A DNA stretch of 64,000 bases. Source: Verrucomicrobiota bacterium (lineage in GTDB: Bacteria; Verrucomicrobiota; Verrucomicrobiia; Opitutales; Opitutaceae). The notes under the pieces were generated by a model, which ran no database searches, was not told where the DNA came from, and saw only the letters and a program-made list of their open reading frames with translations. The position numbers and the translations under genes are program-made. The stretch spans positions 1-64,000 of the forward strand of contig JAUWBD010000001.1 of the NCBI GenBank assembly GCA_030605125.1, in the 5' to 3' direction. Shown here in pieces: positions 1-7,689 of the stretch. Every line of letters begins with the position of its first letter. Within the stretch, counting starts at the first letter, position 1.

Positions 1-2
1 CA

Positions 3-281
3 GCGCCGACCGCGCCCTCTGGCGCTCCGGCGGCCGGCGGCGCGGCCGCGCTGCGCACCCCCGCTTCGACGCAGACCCTGATCGATCTGACGCGCGAGGC
101 GGTGGCCGCAATCGGCACCAAACAGGAGGAGGAGGCCGCCGAGGCTCTGCGCTCCTACCACGACGCGATGTCGGAGCTGCTCGCCGCCGGCGACAAGCGC
201 TACGCCGAAGTGGTCGCGCAACTGAAGATCGCGCTCCAGGAGCTGCAGGGCCTGAAGGCCCGCGCCAACACCAAGGGTTAA
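3..281 (+). CDS. C-terminal end of a phage-module protein (partial, 5' end outside window)
   Basis: The reading frame is open from the window edge to a TAA at 279-281, giving about 92 residues. It starts with an Ala/Pro/Gly-rich linker and continues as a charged, probably helical stretch (EEEAAEALRSYHDAMSELL, then AQLKIALQELQGLKAR) with a coiled-coil look. It ends 7 bp before the next gene on the same strand and so belongs to the same structural module. No family is recognised. A tail-chaperone, tape-measure end or scaffold role is possible but unsupported. The frame is convincing because the codon pattern and amphipathic repeats are coherent. Confidence 0.5.
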   Translation, partial: APTAPSGAPAAGGAAALRTPASTQTLIDLTREAVAAIGTKQEEEAAEALRSYHDAMSELLAAGDKRYAEVVAQLKIALQELQGLKARANTKG

Positions 282-288
282 ACGCGCC

Positions 289-1983
289 ATGGCCGTCGAT
301 ACGACCCACTTCAAGATCAACGGGCAGACCTTCGCCGAGCTGGGCATCAGCGAGCCGCGTCTGCGGGGCGTAAACGGCGCGCCCGATGTCTTCTCCTGGC
401 GCGATCCTCTCACGCGCTTCGACGCGGCGCTGCGCTGGCCCTACGACACCGAGATCGTGCTCACGGCCGGAGGCGAGGTGGTGTTTCGCGGCAAGGTGCG
501 GAAGACGCCGCGTTTCCTTGGGGCCACCGCCGAGAGCATCGCCTACGAGGCCCACGGGCCGTGGGCCTGGTTGAACGAGCAGGCCTACCTGCAGGAGCAC
601 CGCTTCGTGGACGATCCCGAGGCGGAGGAGCCTACCTTCACGCCGAAGGAGCACGGCCGCGCGGTGCTCGGCCTGAAACTCAAAGAGGATGGCACGAGCG
701 AACACGTGCAACTGGGCGAGGCGCTGGCCGAGATCGTCTCCACCTCCGGCGCGGGCGTGACGGTGGGCTCGATCACCGGCTTCGATTTTCAGGTCCCTCT
801 GGACGAGGCGGTGGATCTCCAGGTGACGGACGCGATGGGCCGTCTCCTGCAGTGGGCACCCGACGCGGCGGAGTGGTATGGCTACGCAGCCTCCCCGCCG
901 ACCTACAACGTGGGGCGGCGAGCCGATCTCGAGGAGGTCACGCTCGCGGTGCCAGCGCCGGGCGAGGGAGGCACCGAGCCCTTCGTGCCATTCGAGAGCA
1001 TCGCTCTCGATCCCGCCTATAAGCTCCAGGCGCCGGCGGTGGTGATCTTCTTCCGCCGCGCCACGGACGCGACCAATGGTGTCTGGGCCGTGCATGAAAA
1101 ACAGGCGGCGCCAGAGGGGGCGACAGGGCGCGAGCCGCGCGCGATCGTGCGGACGATCGATCTCGCCGGCGCCGTGCCTGGTGGCGGCCGCCTCACTCAG
1201 CCGGTGAAGACGGAGTCGCTCTCGGCGCTGCTACAGACGGCGGGCACGGTGCTGCCGGCGACGGGCGAGGCGGGCAATGCCTTCAACGCCCTCGCGGCCT
1301 TCTGGCGGCGGAAGGTGCCGCGCCTCCGCAACGCGACGATCAATGCTTTCCAGGCTTGCACCCGTGTGCGCGTGCCTGACGGGAGCGAGGACAAGAACCA
1401 ATCGACGGCACCGACGGCCGTCTGCATCCGCGAACTCACGCGCGGCGGCATCACCGACTGGATGCTCGAGCAACAGGCATCGCTCCGGGTGGAGACGCAG
1501 GTGATCAGCTGCCGGGTGCTGTTCACTGAAGTGGTGGACGGTGTCTCCACGGTGCGCGTGGAGAACTACACCACGCGCGTGACTGCGACCAACGCGGTGA
1601 CGAAGGCATACCGGTCGCGCGGTGGTGTGGTGGAGGTTGGTGAGGAAGCCGAGGCGGCGATGCCTGGTCTCGCCGCCAAGATCTGGCAGGGCGTCAAGGA
1701 TCTCCACTACGACGGCACCTTCGTGATCGTTGAGGAGCGGCCCACGCTGACGGTGCGCCCGGGCAAGGTGGTCAATCTGGACTGCGCTGCGCGCCCGGAG
1801 TGGGCGAACATGCGCGCGCTGGTGCAGATGGTGGATGCAGACCTGGCGACGGGGCGCACGGTCGTGACGGTGGGCCCGCCGCACCACCTGGGGCCGCAGG
1901 AGCTGCAGGAACTCTTCCGCAGCAACCGCAGCCGAAAGGACGTGCTCAGCGCCGACGTGCGCGTGGCCGGCAGATACAGCTAA
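289..1983 (+). CDS. Phage-like tail/baseplate-associated protein
   Basis: This is a 564-aa protein with no signal peptide or membrane segment. The N-terminal ~90 residues alternate beta strands (IVLTAGGEVVFRGKVRK), as in tail-hub and baseplate proteins that begin with a beta barrel. The C-terminus has the stretch LTVRPGKVVNLD, followed by GPPHHLGPQELQELFRSNR. That arrangement is seen in tail-associated proteins of environmental prophages, but the assignment is from memory of such sequences, not from a search. It lies 7 bp after the preceding gene and 6 bp before the next, all plus strand, as in a virion morphogenesis operon. A hypothetical chromosomal protein is the alternative. Confidence 0.5.
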   Translation: MAVDTTHFKINGQTFAELGISEPRLRGVNGAPDVFSWRDPLTRFDAALRWPYDTEIVLTAGGEVVFRGKVRKTPRFLGATAESIAYEAHGPWAWLNEQAYLQEHRFVDDPEAEEPTFTPKEHGRAVLGLKLKEDGTSEHVQLGEALAEIVSTSGAGVTVGSITGFDFQVPLDEAVDLQVTDAMGRLLQWAPDAAEWYGYAASPPTYNVGRRADLEEVTLAVPAPGEGGTEPFVPFESIALDPAYKLQAPAVVIFFRRATDATNGVWAVHEKQAAPEGATGREPRAIVRTIDLAGAVPGGGRLTQPVKTESLSALLQTAGTVLPATGEAGNAFNALAAFWRRKVPRLRNATINAFQACTRVRVPDGSEDKNQSTAPTAVCIRELTRGGITDWMLEQQASLRVETQVISCRVLFTEVVDGVSTVRVENYTTRVTATNAVTKAYRSRGGVVEVGEEAEAAMPGLAAKIWQGVKDLHYDGTFVIVEERPTLTVRPGKVVNLDCAARPEWANMRALVQMVDADLATGRTVVTVGPPHHLGPQELQELFRSNRSRKDVLSADVRVAGRYS

Positions 1984-1989
1984 GCAACG

Positions 1990-2553
1990 ATGAACGGACT
2001 CCCCAGATGGCTCCCTCAAGACGACACGGTGCCGACGCCGGGCAGCGGCGTGTCGAACTTGCCGCCTCTCTACTTGACCTTCGAGCAGCCGCCTGGCTAC
2101 CCGCCGCCGCCGCCCGGAACGGTGCACCCGGTCTTCGTGACGTGGGGCCGCGCCGGCAATCGGCCGCCAAGCAACATCACCGCCTACTCGCCGGCCGCGA
2201 CGGGAAAGCGGTTCGCGATCAAGGTCACCACCAACGGCGCGCATCCAATCCAAGTGCTCTCGGCGGAAATCGTGGCGGCTGTAGGCGAGGTGCCGGCCGA
2301 CACGGGCGGCACCGAGTTTACTCCGCCGACGGTGATGTATCGGCTGCTCGGCGAGATCCTCGGGGCCGGCACGGAGGCGAGCCCATTTGCGATAGGGCAA
2401 GGACCGGGCGGGAACCTGAATCTCGAAAGCTATCTGCTCGGCACCGTTTGCCAGACCTACGCGCCGGGCAACCCTTCGGCGGAGCCGCCTGTTCCGGCGA
2501 CGCCGGCCGGAGTGCGCAGCACCTACGGGGTGCGGTGGGTGGTGGGAGGCTGA
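1990..2553 (+). CDS. Hypothetical protein of phage-like module
   Basis: This is a 187-aa protein with no recognised family. The first 40 residues are proline-rich (PPGYPPPPPGTVHP), and the rest is predicted mainly beta, ending in a compact GVRWVVGG. It has no signal peptide. It sits 6 bp after the putative tail protein and 3 bp before the next gene, so the three are co-transcribed and probably translationally coupled. The setting suggests a small virion or tail accessory protein, but nothing in the sequence itself proves this. Confidence 0.45.
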   Translation: MNGLPRWLPQDDTVPTPGSGVSNLPPLYLTFEQPPGYPPPPPGTVHPVFVTWGRAGNRPPSNITAYSPAATGKRFAIKVTTNGAHPIQVLSAEIVAAVGEVPADTGGTEFTPPTVMYRLLGEILGAGTEASPFAIGQGPGGNLNLESYLLGTVCQTYAPGNPSAEPPVPATPAGVRSTYGVRWVVGG

Positions 2554-2556
2554 GCC

Positions 2557-4833
2557 ATGGCAGACCCAACTTTCGCTAAGGTGGTCCCCATGGCGGATTG
2601 GTGCGGCCCGGTCGGCGGCAACCCGGCGCCCTGCCTCTCGTGCGTGCCCTTCGTGGCGCGCGGGGCGGCCACTACACGGGAACGGCCGGGGTATTGGGAC
2701 GCGCTGCCCGTGCAGCCGCAGAACTGCGAGTTCGGCGATCAGCGCCATGTGTATGCCACCTGGCGGCGCTTCCGCCGGATCGATGCCTCCGGAGAGATCG
2801 TGCTCACCACCGTGCACGAGGCGCGGCTGCATGAGCCGGAGTTCGGTTACACTTCCACCAATGTCCAAGCGTTCAAACTTGAGGGCGGTGGCGAGGTCGC
2901 ATTTTCCGGCGATCCCTTCAGCGGCACCCCCTACATCTACCCCACGCTTACGCTCCGCCGCTACGCCTACGGCATCCTAGAGGGCTACATCAACAACGAC
3001 CCCAATTTCTACGAGGAGACGCCCCCCGGCCCTTGGGGCTACGATCAACCCGGGGCTTCGACGCAGAGCGTGCCGACAGGTGTGAACAGCGCATGGGTGG
3101 GGAGCTTCAGCACCGGCAATCCGTTTTTTATCCCGGTGCGTCGCAGTCCAGACGACAACGAGACACACCGACGCTGCCAGATCGAGAGCACGCCGACGCG
3201 TTCCGCGATCAAGGCAATGAGCGGCTCGGGCGTGCATGAGGTGCGCAACAGCAGCGGCGTCTTGACCGACCGCTACACCTACACCGCGACCGGCGAGATC
3301 GCGCTGGAGGTATCGGAGGAGCTGACCGTGGAGGACTGGATCGCGGAGCTGGCGGCGAGTATTGCCAACCCGAACATCTGGCCCGCCGGGGTGATCGACG
3401 GCTCCGGGCTTGCCGGCGGCAGCATCAACCAAATCGCCAATCTTAATGCCGCGACCCCTCGCTATCCCGACGCCTACAATGTCGGGATCGTCATGAGCTT
3501 TCGCCATTTGCGATTCCTCATCCCTGACAGCGTTGCGCCGAATCAGACGTGGCGTGTGGCGCTGCTGATCGAGAAGCGCAAGGGCCTACCGGGTTGGGTG
3601 GAGGCTTTTACCTCTGCGGGAACGCCAAACAGCTTCGACACGGAAACGCTCACATTGGAGGACGAGATCAGCGCGCCCGTGGACCCATTGGGCTCGCTGG
3701 CGCAGGCCGATGCGTCGTGGGCGCTCATTGGGTGGACTTGGGGCACCATCGCGCTCAACTCGGCGCAGACTGTGGCAACGCACACCCGGCGCTCCCGGGT
3801 GCGGTTGGGCTTCGCTCCCGGCACGCGGAGCGTCGCGATCACCTTCCGCCTGCGCCGACTGGAATCCAAGCCAGGGAGCCCGACAGTGGAGACCTTTGCC
3901 GAGCTGACGACGGCGATCCAGCCCGATGGCCTCAACCTCACGGCCGAGGTATGGGTGGCGCCACCGGACAACCTCACCACGGTGACGATCTCAGTGGTAT
4001 GGGTGCGCGACGCGGAGGGCAGCAACGTGACCGGCTGGTCTTGGATCACGAAGACTCGCGACGGGCAATGGGGCATCCGTCAGCTCGATCACGCCTCGCT
4101 GCAAGCGGGCAGTCGCTTCTTCCGCCGTGCGCGTTTGGTCAAGAGCACCTCAATCACACCGAACTATGGCTACGGCGATGACCCGGGTGCGCCGGAAGTG
4201 GATGACTATATGCTCCGGGTGCGAAATCAGGCCGCCTACGCTTTGGTCGCTTCGATCACTCAGACCCAAGAGTGGGTGCGGGAGTGGTCGTGGACGCGCA
4301 ACAACGCCGCCGCGTGGGGGTGGGGCGACGGTGGCTGGCGACTTGTGGCGGCGGCGGGCGAGATGACCGAATCTCCCGCTCAACCTAACCCGATGGGCGA
4401 AGGCGGGGCGTTTTCGTGGCAGAACCGAGTGTCGGGCGACTCGCTGTGTGCGCCGACAGTGGCCTTGCTGAACCTGCCTCTCGCGCCCGGCTCGATCTCG
4501 GCGGGCGGCACCGGGGGCTGGAGCGTGTCGGCTACGAGCGTGTCGCGTGCGCGCTCCTTCCACTACTACACTCCGCATGTGTCGATCTTCGGTGAGCACG
4601 CCGGCTCTGCGCCGTCGGGCAACGCGGCCTACGTGCCGTTGGCGGAGCAGCTCGGCGAACCTGAATACGAGCGGGTGGAGTTGACCACGAGCAAGGTGAC
4701 CAGAACGGGCCTCAACCCTTTCACCGGGCAGACAGGCAGCTTCGATTATCAGGAGACGCCGCCGATCCTGTTGTTGGCTCAGGAGCGAGGCACGCAGGTT
4801 AGGATCGCGGACGTGGTGATCACGCCAGCCTAG
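2557..4833 (+). CDS. Large hypothetical protein of phage-like module
   Basis: This is a 758-aa protein without signal peptide or transmembrane segments. The N-terminus carries several cysteines (WCGPVGGNPAPCLSCVPF). The body is rich in aromatic residues and beta strands, with segments such as TWRVALLIEKRK and RSVAITFRLRRLE that look like repeated beta-sandwich domains. This is compatible with a tail fibre or receptor-binding component, which is an inference from position as the last gene of the module. The start ATG is 3 bp after the previous stop. It is the final plus-strand gene before the minus-strand glycosidase gene, so the module boundary falls at about 4834-4935. Confidence 0.45.
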   Translation: MADPTFAKVVPMADWCGPVGGNPAPCLSCVPFVARGAATTRERPGYWDALPVQPQNCEFGDQRHVYATWRRFRRIDASGEIVLTTVHEARLHEPEFGYTSTNVQAFKLEGGGEVAFSGDPFSGTPYIYPTLTLRRYAYGILEGYINNDPNFYEETPPGPWGYDQPGASTQSVPTGVNSAWVGSFSTGNPFFIPVRRSPDDNETHRRCQIESTPTRSAIKAMSGSGVHEVRNSSGVLTDRYTYTATGEIALEVSEELTVEDWIAELAASIANPNIWPAGVIDGSGLAGGSINQIANLNAATPRYPDAYNVGIVMSFRHLRFLIPDSVAPNQTWRVALLIEKRKGLPGWVEAFTSAGTPNSFDTETLTLEDEISAPVDPLGSLAQADASWALIGWTWGTIALNSAQTVATHTRRSRVRLGFAPGTRSVAITFRLRRLESKPGSPTVETFAELTTAIQPDGLNLTAEVWVAPPDNLTTVTISVVWVRDAEGSNVTGWSWITKTRDGQWGIRQLDHASLQAGSRFFRRARLVKSTSITPNYGYGDDPGAPEVDDYMLRVRNQAAYALVASITQTQEWVREWSWTRNNAAAWGWGDGGWRLVAAAGEMTESPAQPNPMGEGGAFSWQNRVSGDSLCAPTVALLNLPLAPGSISAGGTGGWSVSATSVSRARSFHYYTPHVSIFGEHAGSAPSGNAAYVPLAEQLGEPEYERVELTTSKVTRTGLNPFTGQTGSFDYQETPPILLLAQERGTQVRIADVVITPA

Positions 4834-4855
4834 CAGCCCCGCCCTTCCCCCGAAA

Positions 4856-4875
4856 CTTTTAAGGCAGCCTAAAAG
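4856..4875. repeat. Short imperfect inverted repeat at phage-module/chromosome border
   Basis: CTTTTAAGGCAGCCTAAAAG reads as near-complementary arms with a one-base bulge. It lies 23 bp after the last phage-like gene. There is no following T-run, so terminator function is doubtful. It marks the border region where the convergent glycosidase gene ends abruptly. Confidence 0.3.
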
Positions 4876-4934
4876 GGCGTTTAAGCCACCTGCTGCGGTT
4901 TGGACCTAAAGGATCAAACCTCCGCCAATCGGGA

Positions 4935-6128
4935 TCAGACCTTGCGCCGCTTTACTGCGGACCAGGTAAGATGCAGCGGTTGCGAGGGCGGCCAGTCGTG
5001 CATCGCCGCGCTGTCGAGCCGGTATTGGCTCAGGTGCATCACAAAATCCGTGAGCCCATGGCGCCCCAGCCAGAGAAGGTAGCGCTCGAGATCCTCGGGA
5101 GTGCCGCCCCAGCCCGAACCGCCAAAGGCCTCGACCATGCAACGCCCGTCGCCAAATTGCCGGGCCGCCGAGGACACCTGCCGCGGATAGAAGTTGTTCG
5201 CCGGAAACCGCTCCAGCGCGTCGATCCCCGGAAGCGCGAGGCTGCGGAAAAACTGATGGCAGGAACCGGAGGTCGGGATCTGGAAGAGCGGATGCTCCTC
5301 GCCTTTCACGTGCGCCGTGAAGCGCTTTCCCTGCGCGCGGCACCACTCGTCGATCGGGCGAACGAAGGACGCGTTGAACAAATCGGTGAGCAGTTCCCAA
5401 AACTTCACCCGCAGCGCGGCGGCGCCTTCGCCGGGAAAGAACAGGAGCGGGAGCAAAGGCTCCAAGTCCTCCCCGTGACGCGCCCGCCACAGCTCCGGCA
5501 AACGCGGCGTCCAGGGAATCGCCCCGTCCTTCGGCAGCGCCTCGTAGGCGTGGCCGAGCCCAAACTCCGGCTCGTCGCTGAAAATCGCCTCGACGTAGTC
5601 CCACGCCTCCGGCGCGAGCCCCTGCCGATAGCGCTCGTAGGTCATCTCGATGAAGTGACGCGCGACATCGGGATTCAGGTAATCGACGCCGTGGTCGCAG
5701 ACCTGGTCGCCAAGATACCAGCGCCTCCCCTCGTGCTCAAACTCCGCCAGCACGTGCTCCGGCCGCTCCCGGTAAAGACCGGCCCAGTGCTGCATGTCGG
5801 CCGGGTATTTCTCCAGCAGTTGCCCGCCCACCGTTCCGCTCGGCCAGCCGTTCTCGTCGTAAAGCCAGAAAGCAAGACCGACCTCCTTCGCGTGGAGAAT
5901 CACCTCCGAGACGATGCCCAGATACTCGTCGCCGAGATAGCCTGGTTGGTCTGGATAATAGCGGGGGTGGAACACCGCTCCGTCCAGACCATGGGCTTTG
6001 AAAGCATCCAGCTGGCGGCACAGCCGGTCGCGGTCGAGAGCGCCATTGATTGCCCAAAAGGCATGGAAACGAGCAGGAGACGCTGGAGTCACGTAGCAAG
6101 GGGTGCAGCCGCTAATCCACCGGCCCAC
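4935..6128 (-). CDS. C-terminally truncated glycoside hydrolase (GH106-like N-terminal barrel)
   Basis: The open frame is 397 aa. It shows the hallmark of large alpha-L-rhamnosidase-like (GH106-type) enzymes: a barrel segment with FHPRYY (about residue 53), FWLYDENGWPSG (87-98) and IFSDEPEFG (182-190), the last with candidate catalytic carboxylates. Family members run to roughly 700-1000 residues. Here the frame ends soon after a conserved-looking DWPPSQPLHLTW with an unrelated tail SAVKRRKV, next to the phage-like module. I read this as a gene cut at its 3' end. The start is uncertain: the longest frame begins with GTG at 6128, and a second GTG about 40 bp further in is possible. No clear signal peptide is seen. 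It is divergent from the regulator at 6245. Confidence 0.65.
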   Translation of the reverse strand: MGRWISGCTPCYVTPASPARFHAFWAINGALDRDRLCRQLDAFKAHGLDGAVFHPRYYPDQPGYLGDEYLGIVSEVILHAKEVGLAFWLYDENGWPSGTVGGQLLEKYPADMQHWAGLYRERPEHVLAEFEHEGRRWYLGDQVCDHGVDYLNPDVARHFIEMTYERYRQGLAPEAWDYVEAIFSDEPEFGLGHAYEALPKDGAIPWTPRLPELWRARHGEDLEPLLPLLFFPGEGAAALRVKFWELLTDLFNASFVRPIDEWCRAQGKRFTAHVKGEEHPLFQIPTSGSCHQFFRSLALPGIDALERFPANNFYPRQVSSAARQFGDGRCMVEAFGGSGWGGTPEDLERYLLWLGRHGLTDFVMHLSQYRLDSAAMHDWPPSQPLHLTWSAVKRRKV

Positions 6129-6150
6129 CGCATCCCACGCAATCGCATTT

Positions 6151-6165
6151 ATTGGCTATATTTCC
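6151..6165 (-). promoter_or_regulatory. Candidate regulatory site ATTGGCTATATTTCC
   Basis: The site lies 23 bp upstream of the longest start of the truncated glycosidase. The 15-mer matches 14 of 15 bases of a site at 46586-46600 upstream of the PEP-CTERM gene starting at 46550, in the same orientation relative to the downstream gene. TGG and CCA form the ends of a 14-bp dyad, as for LacI/GntR-type operators. Confidence 0.4.
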
Positions 6166-6211
6166 ATGATCGCGATCTATCCGCTGCGCGACGGCGCACC
6201 GCTTTCTTGAC

Positions 6212-6231
6212 CAACGGGAATAATTCCGTTG
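6212..6231. promoter_or_regulatory. Palindromic operator candidate upstream of the regulator gene
   Basis: CAACGGGAATAATTCCGTTG has perfect 6-bp arms (CAACGG/CCGTTG), with 16 of 20 positions dyad-symmetric. It lies 13 bp before the regulator start at 6245, in the space shared with the divergent glycosidase. Its place and size fit an autoregulatory operator for the GntR/LacI-type protein encoded directly downstream. Confidence 0.6.
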
Positions 6232-6244
6232 ATTTGGTAAAAAC

Positions 6245-7357
6245 ATGAGCACCCTGCCAAATCTCGCCCTGCAAGTTGAGCGTCCGCTGGTCGTGTGGCG
6301 ACAGATCGCGGATCAGATGCGGAGCAAGATCCTCAGCAACGAGCTTGCGGTCGGGACCAAGCTCCCGTCCACCGCCGAATTGGCGAAACTGGCCAATACG
6401 GATGTAAAAACCATCCACCGCGCCCTGACCGAGCTGGTGCGCGAGGGGCTGATTACCCGGGCGCGCAAAGTCGGCACCTACGTCTCCGAGCGAAAGTCGG
6501 TCATGTCCCCGATCGGGATTTATCACTCCCGCAATGTCATCACGGAGCGCAGCGATCTCTTCCTTCAGTGCCTGCACGGCGAGCTGCAGCGCCTGGCCCA
6601 CGACAAGGGCATCGCCGTCCGCATCTGGGTGGACCATCGGCCAAAGGAGAAACAGGACACCGTGCTGCCCGAGATCGAGGAGGCGGCGCGGGCCCGCGAG
6701 ATCGTCGGTCTCGTCAGCTCCGTCGCCGACCCCCGCCACCTCGCCTGGCTCGACAAACTCCGCGTGCCGGTCGCCTACAACGGCTCCTTCATGCGCTCGA
6801 GCGTGCGCTCCGACATGAACCAGATGCTGGACCTCACCCTGGAGAACCTGAAAGCGCAGGGCTGCCGCTCAGTCGCCCTCATCAGCGGCTTCCGCACGAT
6901 CAGCAGTGATTTCTTCGAGAAGTTTCACTCAAAATGCGCCGAGCTTGGCCTGGAAGTCCGGGAGGAGTGGCTTTTCCGCCCCGATCAATTCATCGGCGAG
7001 ACCAAGAACTCCTACGAATTCGGCTTTAAGTGCTTCAATCAACTTTGGGCGCTGCCCGAACGCCCCGACGGTCTCTTCGTTTACCCTGACGGCATCGCGC
7101 GCGGCGTGATCATGGCCGCCGTCGCGAAACAGGTGAATACGCCCGAGCAACTGAAACTCATGCTGCACAAGAACGACGAGATCGACCTCTTCTGTCCGAT
7201 CCCGGCGACCTTCGTGGTCTCGAGCGTGCGCGACAACGCCATGGCGCTCCTCAAGCAGCTCAACGACCAGTTCCACGGACGGGTGCCGCAGCCGATCCAG
7301 CTTCAGTTCAAGCTCACAGGCATCGGGGCGGAACTGGCCGCAGTGGCCAACGCCTGA
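6245..7357 (+). CDS. GntR-family winged-helix regulator with LacI-type sensor domain
   Basis: This is a 370-aa transcription factor. Residues ~15-85 form a GntR winged helix-turn-helix: QIADQMRSKILSNELAVGTKLPS, then a recognition helix in DVKTIHRALTELVREGLI and a wing ending GTYVSE. Residues ~90-365 resemble a periplasmic-binding-protein/LacI effector domain (IGIYHSRN..., CRSVALISGF, RPDGLFVYPDGIARG). The architecture is that of sugar-responsive repressors. The strong palindrome 13 bp upstream suggests autoregulation. The secreted beta-helix gene follows 332 bp downstream on the same strand, and the truncated glycosidase is divergent. The ligand is unknown. Two other regulators of similar design lie at 30391-31539 and 50261-51397. 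Confidence 0.85.
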   Translation: MSTLPNLALQVERPLVVWRQIADQMRSKILSNELAVGTKLPSTAELAKLANTDVKTIHRALTELVREGLITRARKVGTYVSERKSVMSPIGIYHSRNVITERSDLFLQCLHGELQRLAHDKGIAVRIWVDHRPKEKQDTVLPEIEEAARAREIVGLVSSVADPRHLAWLDKLRVPVAYNGSFMRSSVRSDMNQMLDLTLENLKAQGCRSVALISGFRTISSDFFEKFHSKCAELGLEVREEWLFRPDQFIGETKNSYEFGFKCFNQLWALPERPDGLFVYPDGIARGVIMAAVAKQVNTPEQLKLMLHKNDEIDLFCPIPATFVVSSVRDNAMALLKQLNDQFHGRVPQPIQLQFKLTGIGAELAAVANA

Positions 7358-7689
7358 GCCGGCCACCAAACTCCGGATTTGCGGAACGGCGAACGGTGCG
7401 CGTTCCGGCCCGTATCCCCGTCTTTGCGGGCTCTTCCGTTGGGTTTCTAATGACTTGACAATTATGCCAAGTTAAGGCCTCCTACGGCCACCCCACAACC
7501 CCACCCCTCCCCAGCCGGTTCGCGGCTTGTCTCTTCCGCGCGAACTGTTTCCCGACGCGAGCGTCCGCCCCACCGCGCTCCGCCTTTCCCCACCCCGGCC
7601 GTGCGCAAACATGCGTCGCGTGGCTTTGCCATGCCGCTTCCCGGCGCACATCCGCCCACCCCACCAAACCCCCACCACCCCACCCACCC
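7358..7689 (+). other. Intergenic region with promoter-like elements
   Basis: This is 332 bp without a gene. It holds a GC-rich inverted repeat (CGGAACG at 7382-7388 and CGTTCCG at 7401-7407) that might end transcription of the regulator, although no T-run follows. TTGACA at 7455-7460 is a good -35 hexamer. It overlaps a dyad, TTGACAATTATGCCAA (7455-7470), that resembles sites at 21373 and 43285. The rest, to the beta-helix start, is C-rich without visible structure. Confidence 0.5.
7455..7470 (+). promoter_or_regulatory. Promoter/operator candidate upstream of beta-helix gene
   Basis: TTGACAATTATGCCAA combines a consensus -35 hexamer with an imperfect dyad (extended ACTTG...CAAGT arms at 7453-7472). 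It resembles the TTGAAATAAAGCCAA site at 21373-21387 and the TTGAAATAATGCCAA site at 43285-43299. A repressor bound here would cover the -35 element. Confidence 0.4.

Noticed and set aside
4856-4875. Rho-independent terminator after the phage-like genes
   Set aside because: The arms are bulged, the loop is almost absent and no T-run follows. It was kept only as an inverted repeat.
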